A stretch of 64,000 nt of DNA from Paludibacteraceae bacterium (GCA_017937025.1 JAGBEJ010000006.1:89976-153975); one strand, 5' to 3'. Counted from the first letter of the stretch, positions 48,301 to 57,077 are shown. Notes: generated by a model from the letters alone, not told the origin. Numbers and translations are program-made.

Positions 48301-48669
48301 AGCGCCGAGCGTACTGTCGGAGTCATTGTGCCTTACCGCAACCAGATTGCCGTGGTGCGTGACGAGCTTGCCAAGCGCCATTACGACTACGACGGCATCA
48401 CTATCGACACAGTGGAGCGCTACCAAGGCAGCGAGCGCGATGTCATAATCTACGGTTTCACTGTCTCGCGCCACACGCAGCTCGACTTCCTGACGTCGAA
48501 CACCTTCGTCGAGGACGGCGTCACCATCGACCGCAAGCTCAATGTGGCTCTGACGAGGGCGCGCGAACAGAACGTCATTGTCTGCAACCGCCAGCTTGTG
48601 TCTTCCGATCCGCTTTTCGCTTCGCTTGCCGACTATGTCGAGCGCAACGGGGCGGTCGTCGGCTATTAG
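45310..48669 (+). CDS. Dna2-like helicase with PD-(D/E)XK nuclease domain
   Basis: A 1119-residue protein with a RecB/Dna2-like nuclease in its first half: GRMDLL (about 331), LLMEQKSGK (about 346) and HRHQTQHYIQMLMY (about 360) give the D-ExK-Q/Y pattern. The C-terminal half is a UPF1/Dna2-type SF1B helicase: Walker A LLVGPPGTGKTSFG (about 690), Walker B LAIVDEASQILEPS (about 807), VLIGDHKQLPAVVAQ, LKNHGRMHPD, TVERYQGSERDVIIYG and LNVALTRAREQNVIV. It could resect or process DNA ends or flaps. It converges with the AddB-like gene with a 4-base stop overlap. Codon use is host-like. Confidence 0.9.
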   Translation: MAKSKKNTEQTQLYWTEAIAKIERLDASFVARYNLLYHLLVEFLRVKTQDSTIIFSGAQARLLYVADKCSFPYTMALNSFRYRGRHARDVEEITLRSNWHQDIDVFTAFVGYTFGDKSRTLSIEKTAVAESFAHWQKMRVSVVGRKGTVIDVRDEVSGNDYSLDVKDWNADIIEYKAGTQINLIDVSVSDDALLVPSLLIYEPDMLVDISTIARCFMQYADSEKNHLLDKFSPKVQTRATLLGNLASQLLDETVNHGDSADYVTAVRKFFRGAPIDITTCEDMDARFHDDAKMQLANLKTIIKRVQTEDRNYRKDKVMLEPSFVCETLGLQGRMDLLQSDFSLLMEQKSGKRDDFNHRHQTQHYIQMLMYLAMLHYGFGKKNDEISAYLLYSKYPDGLMRESNAPEVVAKSIRLRNRIVAQDLALAEPGGARRIIGALTPESLNLKQDTSKLWTDYQRPAIVKLLTPLNKASKEELDYFYRFFTFVARENIMNRVGNRIKENSGFASLWTSSLEERRRAGNIMDCMRIDRLVTDEDGTVTAIELVRDDTVYDDALSSCEYLPNFRVGDIIVLYKYNTSLEPDVRKAIEHRATIYSLADNRVSVRLRAPQRSREVFGTREGYAWAVEHDYIDSSFGAQYRALYSLLSTNASRKKLLLGQRAPIIDNSQPAATEYSGMNELVTKVKRAKEMFLLVGPPGTGKTSFGLMSILKDQLKSEGSSVLLMAYTNRAVDEICSKLDKDGIDFVRFGHASSCDERFAKYLLSNRVADCNNVSQMRDFIVRTRVFVGTTTAVSSLQRIFTIKRFDLAIVDEASQILEPSIVGLLSAVSAAGSESVCAISKFVLIGDHKQLPAVVAQTEAESRIVEPSLRKLGFESCSESLFQRLLRLYHDNAQVVYTLKNHGRMHPDVADFVNRAFYGGNLQPIPLEHQSKPLGFGNLPDSGNRLLQAVASHRWVMVDVEPGEELSFSDKVNVPEAKAIADAVEAVRMLREANGMEFSAERTVGVIVPYRNQIAVVRDELAKRHYDYDGITIDTVERYQGSERDVIIYGFTVSRHTQLDFLTSNTFVEDGVTIDRKLNVALTRAREQNVIVCNRQLVSSDPLFASLADYVERNGAVVGY

Positions 48670-51539
48670 TCCTCGTCGTCTTCCTTTTGCTTTGTCTTGT
48701 GGTTGCAGAGCGGCTTGAATGTGCAGTATTCGCACACGTGGTCGTCGTTGGTGGCGCGGAACGGAACATCCTTGTTGAATAGTTCGCCCATCTTCTCGCT
48801 AAGCATATTTATGAAGTCTTCCTGGTAGTCGCTGATGTCGCTTATCGGCACCTTCTTGTTGCCGCTTTTCATCGTCAGCACAGGATTGTCCTCTTTCTTC
48901 GCTGAGATTATGTAAAGCAGGGCAGGGACGACGTTCTTGTCAGGATTCTTGTCCTTTATTATCACAGAGTATAGGAAAGTCTGCAGGTAGTATCCTCGGT
49001 TTTTCTTCTTGTTCTCGTTCAGGAACATGTCCTCTATGCATTCTACTCCGCTTTTCGCACTGCCGCTCTTGTAATCGACTATTCTAATAGTCTCTTCGCC
49101 GTCCTTTTTTATGGAGTCTATTCTGTCTATTATTCCGCCTATTTTCTTGGTCGTGCCTCCAGCGCTTATTTCTTTATAATGCGGTTTCTCCGACTCTAAG
49201 ATTCTGAACTCATCGCTGTTTTCTGCCGTGTGTATGTCTATGTCAATCATTTTCTTGACATAGGTTTTTATTGTGTTGAGCGTCAGTGTCTGCACTCCGT
49301 TGCTGGCTATTTCGTCTTTGCCGTATAATTCTTCTCTGAATTTCTGCTCGACAATCTTGTCGACTTCTTTTTTCTTGGTTTTCAATATTTCAGCAGTGAG
49401 AATCTGGTTCTCTATATCTTTGTAGAGTTGATCCATGCTGGCGTGGAAGATTAGTCCGTACTTTATCGCGTCCACTTCTCCCAGCTCGGCTTCCTCGTTG
49501 TCCTTCAGTCCGGCTATGTATTTGTAGTAGTAGCTCAGCGGACAGCTTATGTATATGTTCAGCGCCGACGGCGATATGCTCTTGAACTTCTCCAGCTTTT
49601 CCATCACTTCCGGGCTTTTCGCTATCTCTTTTATCTCCTCTATCTCGGCGCTTTCTATAGTCGATTGCATCGAGTAGCTGCTCAGTGTCGTGCTTTCCGG
49701 CTTCTCCACGGCTATCTGCTGCATGAATCGGCTCATCTCGCCTTTCTGTCCGGCCTCGCTCACGGTGCTGTATGTTATCGTTATGTCGCTGGCTCTTTGC
49801 AGCAGGCTGTAGAAGTAGTAGGCGTATATTGCCACCTTGTTGTCTATCGTCGTCAGTCCGAAGGCTTTTCTTATGCTGTATGGTATGAACGACGTGTCGT
49901 TCACGCCCTTAGGCATGTTGCCTTCGTTGGTCGATAGCATCAGCACGTTGTCGAAGTCTAAGTTTCTGGTCTCCAGCAGTCCCATTATCTGTATGCCTTG
50001 TGCAGGCTCGCCGTGGAATGGCACCGAAGCCGATTCTATCAGCTGTCTTACGAGGCTTGTGTATGTCGCTGCCTCCACGTTCAGCGTGCCGTCTTCTATC
50101 AGCATGCCTATTCGGTTCAGCATCGTGTGCGCCTTGTACAGCGACTCGATTGCCAGCTGGTTGTCGGACGACATTTTTTCCTCCTCCGTTGTGTTATTCA
50201 GACGGTCGTAATTCTTTGCTGTGTTCTCTATTATGGCTGACACCCAGCTGTTTATGTCTTTTATGCTGTGTCCGCCTATCGCCTCGAGTCCTATCTCCGT
50301 CAGTCCCACCATGTACTTCTTGTCTTCTATTAACTCGGAGTATGTAGTGTTTATGCCGGTGTATTTGGCGTAAGGGTGGGAGAGCAGTCCTTCCAAAAGC
50401 TTGATGTATATCTTATTGTCGCCTTTGCTTGCCTTGGCTGTGCGTGCCTGCAGGCTTATCAGCTGCATCACGAGCGATGCGGCAGGTGTTTGCTTCACGG
50501 GGATTCCCATAGTCACGTTCAGCGCTCCGGCATCTTCCGGCACCGAGTGCAGCACCGTTTGCAGCAGGTTTTCGTCGCACAGCACGATGGCTGTTCTTCG
50601 TCCGGCTTTTATTCTCTCGCCGCCGTTGTCTTGCAGCCATTCGCCCACATATCTGCCTTGCAGGTCGTTGGTGCTCGACGACATGTATCTCAGTTTCTTC
50701 TCCTTCTTGAAGTTGTCGTATGTTTCGTCGTCGTTATTTATCTGGTTTGGGTATTTATCGAGGTATTTTCTTATGTAGTGTCCGGCCTCGCTGTTCGGGT
50801 CGAATAGGTATTGCTTGTCGAAGTCCCAATAGAATTCCGCTTTGCCTTCGCTTTTTATCTTGTCGAAGAGCTTCTGCTCGGCTTTCTGCAGCATGTTGAA
50901 TCCTACGAATATGTACTTTTCATACTCCAGATTCAGCTTCTCCTTGCTTTCTGCCACGCTTCTGTACAGCGCGCCTTCATACGTCGCCGCTCCCAGTTCC
51001 TTTTTATATTCTGTGTATATCTCGCCCAGCTTGTCCCATATCTTGCGGAAACGTTCTTTCGCCTCGCTCTTTGTGCTGAAGTTGTTGTAGAACCGTTTTA
51101 TTATATCTACCTGCTCTTCGGTCAGGAAGTCGTTTGTCTCGAACTTCGCCAGGTCGCTTATGTTTTTGAATATCTGCTCGGCGTCGCCCATGTTCTTGTC
51201 CAAGTCGTCGAAGTCGCTTAGCATTATCCTGCCCCAGCCGTAGAATTTGTCGAGGCTTTCGTTCTCCTCAGTCACTTTGCAGTACACCTTGTGCAGCTTG
51301 CACACGAGGGTTATCTCGTCGGCAGTCTCTGCCTCGGTCTGCTTTCTGAACAGCTCGCTTATGGTGATGTACGCCGAGCTCCACACGGGTTTGCCTGTCT
51401 TCTCTAACGCGGTCCGGGCTATGGCGTCGTTCATAAACAACGATGCTCTCTTGTTAGGAAACACCACGGCGATTCTCGACAGGTCGGTTCCGTGCTTTTC
51501 TATTATGTCCTCGCTTATTCTTTCTAAAAATGTCTTCAT
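48666..51539 (-). CDS. addB: AddB-like PD-(D/E)XK nuclease
   Basis: A 957-residue AddB-type subunit. The N terminus has a degenerate helicase-like domain (IAVVFPNKRASLFMND). The RecB-type nuclease near the C terminus has GGIIDRIDSI ... IRIVDYKSGSAKSG ... YYLQTFLYSVI. A likely 4Fe-4S staple is visible: a Cys in YISCPLSYYYKY before the nuclease and CEYCTFKPLC (Cys-x2-Cys-x5-Cys) at the very end, as in AddB. With the AddA-like helicase just upstream it would degrade and resect double-strand ends for RecA. The gap between the two genes is 18 bases. Confidence 0.88.
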   Translation of the reverse strand: MKTFLERISEDIIEKHGTDLSRIAVVFPNKRASLFMNDAIARTALEKTGKPVWSSAYITISELFRKQTEAETADEITLVCKLHKVYCKVTEENESLDKFYGWGRIMLSDFDDLDKNMGDAEQIFKNISDLAKFETNDFLTEEQVDIIKRFYNNFSTKSEAKERFRKIWDKLGEIYTEYKKELGAATYEGALYRSVAESKEKLNLEYEKYIFVGFNMLQKAEQKLFDKIKSEGKAEFYWDFDKQYLFDPNSEAGHYIRKYLDKYPNQINNDDETYDNFKKEKKLRYMSSSTNDLQGRYVGEWLQDNGGERIKAGRRTAIVLCDENLLQTVLHSVPEDAGALNVTMGIPVKQTPAASLVMQLISLQARTAKASKGDNKIYIKLLEGLLSHPYAKYTGINTTYSELIEDKKYMVGLTEIGLEAIGGHSIKDINSWVSAIIENTAKNYDRLNNTTEEEKMSSDNQLAIESLYKAHTMLNRIGMLIEDGTLNVEAATYTSLVRQLIESASVPFHGEPAQGIQIMGLLETRNLDFDNVLMLSTNEGNMPKGVNDTSFIPYSIRKAFGLTTIDNKVAIYAYYFYSLLQRASDITITYSTVSEAGQKGEMSRFMQQIAVEKPESTTLSSYSMQSTIESAEIEEIKEIAKSPEVMEKLEKFKSISPSALNIYISCPLSYYYKYIAGLKDNEEAELGEVDAIKYGLIFHASMDQLYKDIENQILTAEILKTKKKEVDKIVEQKFREELYGKDEIASNGVQTLTLNTIKTYVKKMIDIDIHTAENSDEFRILESEKPHYKEISAGGTTKKIGGIIDRIDSIKKDGEETIRIVDYKSGSAKSGVECIEDMFLNENKKKNRGYYLQTFLYSVIIKDKNPDKNVVPALLYIISAKKEDNPVLTMKSGNKKVPISDISDYQEDFINMLSEKMGELFNKDVPFRATNDDHVCEYCTFKPLCNHKTKQKEDDED

Positions 51540-51557
51540 AAATCGGTCTCGCTTTTG

Positions 51558-54500
51558 TTATGCCACTTCTTCTATGTCGTTGCTGAACACGTACCACAGA
51601 TACCCCTTCACGTTCTTGTATCCCATGCTTTGCAGCAGGCTTATGTATTCCTTCACTTGCTCGTGGTACTCGTCGCGCTTTCTGGCGAATTTGAAGTCCA
51701 CGACTATCATCTCGTCACCTCTCTTCATCACTCGGTCCGGACGGCGGTTCTTCACCTCGCCCTTCTCGTCGATGCTCAGTATAGCGCACTCGTTGAACAG
51801 CTCCCACTTGTCGCTGAACCATTCCTTCACCGTCGGGCTCTCCATTCTTTTCTTCAGCATGCGCTCTACGCTCTCTCGCGTTATTTTAGTGTTCAATATG
51901 CCGTCGAACTCAAACTGGTCCAGCACACGGCTTATGTCTTTGTCTGTCTTTATCTCGGAGAACAGCCTGTGCAGTATCGTTCCGGTCTTTATGTTCACGG
52001 CGTTGTCGTCGGCTTCGTCGTTCTCGCTGTTCACGAAGTCCTTGCTCTTGCCGCTCTGCCAGATGTGTACGCTTGCCGCGTTCGAGCGGAATTTCACATT
52101 CTTGCTTTCCTTGTCCATGTCCAGCGGATTGTTTTCCTTGCTTTCGCTTTTCTTGCTGGATAGGCAGAACTCGCCTTCGCTGTATGTCAGGTCGTCTGTG
52201 TCGTTTCCTTCTGCTGTTATGCCGACCACATTTTTTATAAATGTCTCTGCCGTGTTCTTCTCCGCTCCCTTTTTGTCCTTCAGATTGCTCCGTTCGCCTA
52301 TCAGATACAGGTTTTTGCCGGCTCTGGTGAATGCCACGTACATCGTGTTCAGATTATCCACCGTCTCCATCATGGCTTCAGTGTCATAGTCGCTTCTGTA
52401 TATGCTTTCCTGCATCTTCTTCACGTTGTCTATGGCTGCCAGCGGTATCTCGTTGAACGGCTCGCCGCTTGGCACGCACCACAGGCTGTCGCTTTTTCTT
52501 CCCTTGCCTTTGCCGTACATTCCTGCCACAGGCACTATCACGTGGTCATATTCCAGTCCCTTGCTCTTGTGCACAGTCAGTATTCTCACTCCTTCGGCCT
52601 CGTCGTTCTCTATCGTTGTCTGGCTTATGCTGTTTTTGCTCGACTTGTCGTTCCAGTCGCTTATCAGGTCTTTTATCGTGTAGTCGTAGCTGTCGAACAG
52701 GCTGTCGGCTGTGTCTATGAACTTGCTTATGTATTCGCCCTCGCTTTCTATCTTGTCTATCTCCATTATCTTGTATATTCTCTCTATCAGCTCGTGTATG
52801 GGCAGCCTTGCTAATTCTTCGTGCTTCTCGACTATTTCTTCCGGCAGCAGTTTGTCTATGTCGTTGTCTATAACCTCCACCTTGTGGGTTTCTCGGTTTA
52901 TTATGCTTTTGTCCACCATTTCCGCGCTTTCCTCTATCGCTTTGCTTTTTGTCGTCATGGCGTAGTTCTTTGCTAACACCGCTTTCTTGGTTCTGTCTTC
53001 TGGCGTTGATATGTAGTCCAATGCGCTTACTATAGTCCTCACGGCGAGCGAGTTCTCCAGCTTGTATGCCTCAGCCGACACGAGGCTCACGTCTTTCAGC
53101 TTTTCGTCTGTTCTTTTCCTTTCTTCCAGATATTGCGCGAAGTCGTTTATCTGTTTGTTTTTTCTTACTATTATGGCTATGTCTCTCTGCTCCGCGCCTC
53201 GCTCTATGAGTGTTATTATTCTGTTGGCTATCTCGTCGTTCACATCCTCGCCTTCGCCTTTGAATGTCACGACTATCTCGCCTCGGCTCTCGGTCTTGGG
53301 GCTTTTCTGTTCCACGTCTTTGTATGCGTTCTCCAGCTCGCTCTTCATCTCGTCGCTCACTCCGTCTATGCTCTCTCTGGCTGTCTCCTCGGCTTTCTTG
53401 AAGAAGCTGTTGTTGAAGTCTATTATGTTCTTTTCCGAGCGGTAGTTTGAGTCGAGTGTCACGCTCCGGGTGCTTTCCTCATATTTTTTTTTGCCTATTC
53501 CGCTCAGCAGTCTCCAATCGCCGCCTCGCCAGCGGTAGATGCTTTGCTTCACGTCGCCCACTATCAGCGCTGTACCGTGGCTTATGCACTCGTCTATCAG
53601 TATCTTGAAGTTCTTCCACTGTGTCTCGGACGTGTCCTGGAACTCGTCTATCATTATGTGGCTTATGTACGAGCCGGTCTTCTCGTATATGAATGTGGCG
53701 TCGCCTTCGGTCAGCATCTGCGACAGCAGGTCCTGTGTGTCGCTCAGCAACGATATGTTGTTCTCTTCGGTTATGCCGTTTATCTTCTCTCTTATCACAT
53801 TCAGCAGTCTGAACGACGACAGGTGCTTTAGTGTCAGGTCCACCGAGTTTATCGTCTCGGCGCTTTCCGTGTCATTTTCAAAGTCCTCGAGTATTTTCTG
53901 CAGTTCACGGGCTTTGTCCATCATTGTGCTGTTGCTTCTGTATACCGCTTTCAGCAGTTCTTCTGTGTTTTCAAGGCACTTGAAGTATGTTGTTTTTTTT
54001 ATGTCTTTGAAATTTTCTTCTTTCAGGAATTTCTCGAACATTCCTTCCACATTTTTTCCAAGTGCGACTTTTTCATCCTCGCTTATTATCTTTCTGTATC
54101 TTTCGCCGTAGCTTTTTATTTTATTCACGGCTGCCTCTTTCTCTTCTTTCAGTCTTTTGGTGTATTCGCTCCATTTTTTGCTGTCGTTCCACTTTATCAG
54201 CATTCGCCCCGCAGCCTTCACCTCGTCTTCCTTGGCTCTGTAGCTGCTTGAGAATATTTGATTGCCGAAGTCTTTAATGTCCTTTGTGACGTTCCAGCTC
54301 TTGTTGTCATCGATTTTTTCGTTCACGAATCCGTTCACGATCTTGTATTCTTCGTCATTTGGCGTCATTTCGTCCAGTATTCTGTCCACAGCCAGCGTTT
54401 CTATCTTGTTGTGGTCCAAGTCCACGCTTGTGTTGGCTGGCAGTCCGAGCTCGCGTGCCATGTTCCTCATTATTTTCTGGAAGAATGCGTCTATCGTAGT

Positions 54501-54833
54501 CACATTGAAGTTGGAGTAGTCGTGCAGTATCTTGGTCAATGCTGTGCTGGCATTGTCTTTTATTGTCTGGTCGGAAAATCTGTTGCCAAGTCTGCTTTCG
54601 TCTTTCAGCGCTTTCACATATCCTTCCGACGACTTCAGACCTCTGCTTATGCCGAACAGCTGAGACAGTATTCTGCTCTTCATCTCGCTTGTGGCTTTGT
54701 TGGTGAATGTCACAGCCAATATGTGCTTGTAGTTCTCAGGATTCTCTATCAGCAGTTTTATGTATTCTACCGCCAGCGTGAATGTTTTTCCGCTGCCTGC
54801 CGATGCCTTATATACTGTCAAATTTTTCTTCAT
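51558..54833 (-). CDS. addA: AddA-like UvrD-family helicase-nuclease
   Basis: A 1091-residue superfamily 1A helicase with a C-terminal nuclease. Walker A KASAGSGKTFTLAVEYI starts at residue 9; then AVTFTNKATSEMKSRI, YISHIMIDEFQDTSETQW (Walker B), VGDVKQSIYRWRGGDW, VRILTVHKSKGLEYDHVI and TMYVAFTRAGKNLYLIG. The nuclease motif is RRPDRVMKRGDEMIVVDFKF near the end. The frame is open to 54890, but that part runs into an extragenic hairpin repeat, so I use MKKNLTV at 54833. It pairs with the AddB-like gene downstream. Confidence 0.88.
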   Translation of the reverse strand: MKKNLTVYKASAGSGKTFTLAVEYIKLLIENPENYKHILAVTFTNKATSEMKSRILSQLFGISRGLKSSEGYVKALKDESRLGNRFSDQTIKDNASTALTKILHDYSNFNVTTIDAFFQKIMRNMARELGLPANTSVDLDHNKIETLAVDRILDEMTPNDEEYKIVNGFVNEKIDDNKSWNVTKDIKDFGNQIFSSSYRAKEDEVKAAGRMLIKWNDSKKWSEYTKRLKEEKEAAVNKIKSYGERYRKIISEDEKVALGKNVEGMFEKFLKEENFKDIKKTTYFKCLENTEELLKAVYRSNSTMMDKARELQKILEDFENDTESAETINSVDLTLKHLSSFRLLNVIREKINGITEENNISLLSDTQDLLSQMLTEGDATFIYEKTGSYISHIMIDEFQDTSETQWKNFKILIDECISHGTALIVGDVKQSIYRWRGGDWRLLSGIGKKKYEESTRSVTLDSNYRSEKNIIDFNNSFFKKAEETARESIDGVSDEMKSELENAYKDVEQKSPKTESRGEIVVTFKGEGEDVNDEIANRIITLIERGAEQRDIAIIVRKNKQINDFAQYLEERKRTDEKLKDVSLVSAEAYKLENSLAVRTIVSALDYISTPEDRTKKAVLAKNYAMTTKSKAIEESAEMVDKSIINRETHKVEVIDNDIDKLLPEEIVEKHEELARLPIHELIERIYKIMEIDKIESEGEYISKFIDTADSLFDSYDYTIKDLISDWNDKSSKNSISQTTIENDEAEGVRILTVHKSKGLEYDHVIVPVAGMYGKGKGRKSDSLWCVPSGEPFNEIPLAAIDNVKKMQESIYRSDYDTEAMMETVDNLNTMYVAFTRAGKNLYLIGERSNLKDKKGAEKNTAETFIKNVVGITAEGNDTDDLTYSEGEFCLSSKKSESKENNPLDMDKESKNVKFRSNAASVHIWQSGKSKDFVNSENDEADDNAVNIKTGTILHRLFSEIKTDKDISRVLDQFEFDGILNTKITRESVERMLKKRMESPTVKEWFSDKWELFNECAILSIDEKGEVKNRRPDRVMKRGDEMIVVDFKFARKRDEYHEQVKEYISLLQSMGYKNVKGYLWYVFSNDIEEVA

Positions 54834-54857
54834 CTCTCTTTCCCTTATTTCTAATGT

Positions 54858-55056
54858 TGTAGAGACGGAGCCTGCTCCGTCTTTCTGCAATTAACCGTGT
54901 CTGGTTAAAATTTCTGTTTTTTTCGTGTAGAGACGTTTTTTCAAACGTCTTATCAATCAGTATTGTATGTTGTAGAGACGGAGCATGCTCCGTCTTTATA
55001 CGATTTATCGCGTCTGATTTAAATTCTTGTTTGTAGAGACGTCACATTGTGGCGTT
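54858..55056. repeat. cluster of four TGTAGAGACG hairpin repeats
   Basis: Four units of about 25 bases at 54858-54882, 54926-54950, 54971-54995 and 55032-55056. Each begins TGTAGAGACG and ends CGTCT (or CGTT in the fourth), with a palindromic core that differs: GGAGC/GCTCC in two, TTTT/AAAA in one and TCAC/GTGG in one. Core changes occur on both arms, so pairing is kept. Confidence 0.85.
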
Positions 55057-55075
55057 TGTGCAAATCCCCGGTCAC

Positions 55076-55089
55076 TGAGCGTAGCCGAA
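55076..55089 (+). repeat. dispersed TGAGCGTAGCCGAA repeat
   Basis: An exact copy of the word repeated at 14018, 14097 and 57973. It lies between the hairpin cluster and the end of the esterase gene. Confidence 0.7.
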
Positions 55090-55117
55090 GTGCCAGTCCC
55101 TGACCGCATCCGGAGCA

Positions 55118-56131
55118 TCATTGTCCGCCCAGTCTTTCGAAATACGTCAGCATCTCCTCCCACGTCTTGAACGACGCGTCGCCCAGCCTCAGGTGCGTGC
55201 CGAGGAACTCCTCCGCGCCGTCCTCCGTGTTGCGGTCTATCAGGTAGTCGCCATACAGCAGATTCCTCTGGTTCGTGAATATCACTCTGTTCCAGCCCGG
55301 CACGCCGATGTTCTCGTCCACCCATTCCAGGTCTTTCTTCATTGCTTCGCCTTGGTCTATGCGGCTTCGGCTCACTATGTACATGTCGTACCTCTCGTTC
55401 AGCCATCGGAACGCCTTCACTGCCGACGCCAGCGGCTGCCCCTCGTTGTTGCCGCTCTCGTACCTTAGCGTGTCCTGCAGCCCTACATATATTATAGGCC
55501 TTTCCCTATCTTCCTGCTTGTCGTCTATCCACTTTATCACCGGCAGCACGGAGTGGAGCAGTGTCTCGTCGTTCAGCTGGTGCACTCCCTTGAACTTTAT
55601 GGCGTTAGGGTAGTGCGCCTTGAATATGTCGTATGTGTCAACCAGCGTGTCCTGTTTGCCGAACATTCCGAATACACTCTTGCGTTCCTCGTCGTTCACG
55701 CCGCCGAAGCATTGTGCCGTCACTTCTTTGAACTCCGCCACCATGCCCTTTGTCACCAAGAAGTCTTTTGCGCCGTCCTGTCTCGGGTTGTTGAACTCCC
55801 TGCGGCCCAGTCCGTTGTTCTTTATTATTGTCTCGGCTATCTCGAACGCCGGGTTCACAAGTATTCTGTCGTATCCGTACAGCAGCTCGGTGTACATTCC
55901 GCCCATCGATGTGCCTATTATCAGGTCGGGTTTCTCCCTCTCGCACGTCTCGTGCAGAAATTCTATCGCCTCCTTCGGGTCTATCGGTATGTCGGGCGAC
56001 ACGACGTCGGCTTTTGGCAGCAGTTGCCTTATGCTCTTGGCTGTGCCGGTCGCGCCTGACGATGCGAATCCGTGCACATACAGTATCTTCTTTCCGTCCA
56101 TGTACGGAGCGGTTCTCGTGTAGTCTATCAT
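55118..56131 (-). CDS. YqiA-like alpha/beta hydrolase fused to a HAD-like (NT5C) pseudoenzyme domain
   Basis: A 337-residue two-domain protein. The N-terminal half is a YqiA/YcfP-type esterase: KILYVHGFASSGATG, KPDLIIGTSMGGMYTELL (nucleophile Ser in GTSMGG) and a later KGVHQLNDETLLHSV. The C-terminal half resembles a 5'(3')-deoxyribonucleotidase-like HAD domain: PIIYVGLQDTLRYES replaces the usual DxD start, and GDYLIDRNTEDGAEEF replaces GDYLIDDR. The catalytic Asp pair is missing, so this half is probably inactive in phosphate chemistry. The start at 56131 (MIDYTRT) is set by a TATATTTG box at 56152, which lies inside the longer frame. Confidence 0.8.
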   Translation of the reverse strand: MIDYTRTAPYMDGKKILYVHGFASSGATGTAKSIRQLLPKADVVSPDIPIDPKEAIEFLHETCEREKPDLIIGTSMGGMYTELLYGYDRILVNPAFEIAETIIKNNGLGRREFNNPRQDGAKDFLVTKGMVAEFKEVTAQCFGGVNDEERKSVFGMFGKQDTLVDTYDIFKAHYPNAIKFKGVHQLNDETLLHSVLPVIKWIDDKQEDRERPIIYVGLQDTLRYESGNNEGQPLASAVKAFRWLNERYDMYIVSRSRIDQGEAMKKDLEWVDENIGVPGWNRVIFTNQRNLLYGDYLIDRNTEDGAEEFLGTHLRLGDASFKTWEEMLTYFERLGGQ

Positions 56132-56151
56132 CTTTTTTCTTTGTTTGTTTA

Positions 56152-56159
56152 CAAATATA
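56152..56159 (-). promoter_or_regulatory. -7 promoter box of the esterase fusion gene
   Basis: TATATTTG on the minus strand, 20 bases before the start at 56131. Confidence 0.6.
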
Positions 56160-56170
56160 ACCAAAAAACA

Positions 56171-56201
56171 AAAAGCCGACCTTCATATCTCTGGTCGGCT
56201 T
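56171..56201 (-). terminator. terminator of luxS
   Basis: AAGCCGACC with GGTCGGCTT around an 11-base loop, then a T-run in the minus direction, 31 bases after the luxS stop. Confidence 0.85.
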
Positions 56202-56231
56202 CCGTTATTTTTGTGTCTTTGCTGTATCTTG

Positions 56232-56756
56232 TTATGCGTCAAAGAATTGTAGTCCGTTGTTGTCGGTAGGACGAACTACGCCTGGATATTCGCAGCAGAA
56301 CTCGTTCTTCAGTCTCTGCACATATCTTTTTGACTCCCATTTTGCCATTGGCAGGTCGTGCAGCAAATAATTTCCGCAGGTTGCGGCGGTTGTGCCTGGC
56401 ACAGCGTTCTGCTTGTCGTCGTAGTCTGCCACATACTGGAACGCCTCTATCATCAAGTCGCGAATCTGCTCGCAAGGGTAGCATCCTTTCATTATCAGAT
56501 AATTACCTGTCAGACAGCCCATAGGGCCCCAGTATATTATCTTGTCTTTCCATTCGTCGTTGTTTCTCAGCCATGTGGCAACGATATGCTCTATCGTGTG
56601 TATGGCAGCTGGAGCGAGCGCTGGCTCGTGATTAGGGCTTGTCATGCGTATGTCGTATGTCGTAACCTCCTCGCCGCCAACATTGTCTTTTCTCGATATG
56701 TATATGCCTGGACGCAGATTCGTGTGGTCCACTGCAAAACTTGCTATTGTTTCCAT
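56232..56756 (-). CDS. luxS: S-ribosylhomocysteine lyase LuxS
   Basis: A 174-residue metalloenzyme that splits S-ribosylhomocysteine into homocysteine and DPD, the precursor of the AI-2 signal. Metal ligands H53 and H57 are in IHTIEHIVA, the third ligand C127 is in ATCGNYLLHDL, and the catalytic Cys is C81 in GPMGCLTGNY. The start METIASFAVDHT is normal for the family. Together with the nucleosidase gene about 320 bases upstream on the same strand, it completes recycling of S-adenosylhomocysteine. The gap between them holds a hairpin-repeat cluster. Confidence 0.97.
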   Translation of the reverse strand: METIASFAVDHTNLRPGIYISRKDNVGGEEVTTYDIRMTSPNHEPALAPAAIHTIEHIVATWLRNNDEWKDKIIYWGPMGCLTGNYLIMKGCYPCEQIRDLMIEAFQYVADYDDKQNAVPGTTAATCGNYLLHDLPMAKWESKRYVQRLKNEFCCEYPGVVRPTDNNGLQFFDA

Positions 56757-56803
56757 CTTATTTATATAATTATGTGTTTATCAATATTTTTTTTCATTTC
56801 CCT

Positions 56804-57054
56804 TGTAGAGACGCGGCGTGCCGCGTCTAATCCCTCCGTAATCAATAATTTTTTTTCATTTCTTTTGTAGAGACGTGGCATGCCGCGTCTCTCTGCAATA
56901 TCGCGTATGGTTTAAAATTCTGTTTTTTTGTGTAGAGACGTCACATTGTGGCGTCTTTACAATTATTTCCAGCCCCTGAGCGTAGTAGAAACGTGGCATG
57001 CCGCGTCTCAAACATCATCCAAATAATCCGTACAGACGTCATATTCTGGCGTCT
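56804..57054. repeat. cluster of five TGTAGAGACG-type hairpin repeats between mtnN and luxS
   Basis: Five units at 56804-56828, 56866-56890, 56931-56956, 56984-57008 and 57030-57054 fill most of the 56757-57077 gap. Cores are CGGC/GCCG, TGGC/GCCG (twice), TCAC/GTGG and GTCAT/CTGGC-like. A TGAGCGTAG repeat word adjoins the fourth. There is no gene in this gap. Confidence 0.85.
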
Positions 57055-57077
57055 ATGCTATTCATTCTTTACGCTCT

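Noticed and set aside
45310..48669. The Dna2-like protein as a mobile defence gene
   Set aside because: Its composition is host-like, it overlaps a chromosomal transporter gene, and it adjoins AddAB; a housekeeping repair role is more likely.
51247..52389. 380-codon plus-strand open frame
   Set aside because: It is antisense to the AddA/AddB genes, Ser/Phe/Leu-rich, and lacks any domain; a shadow of the real coding frames.
54858..55056. Possible CRISPR array
   Set aside because: Units are palindromic with variable cores, spacing is irregular (about 45, 20 and 36 bases), and no cas genes are present.
55132..56164. Start of the esterase fusion at 56164
   Set aside because: The -7 box at 56152-56159 would lie inside the gene; MIDYTRT at 56131 follows it at a normal distance.
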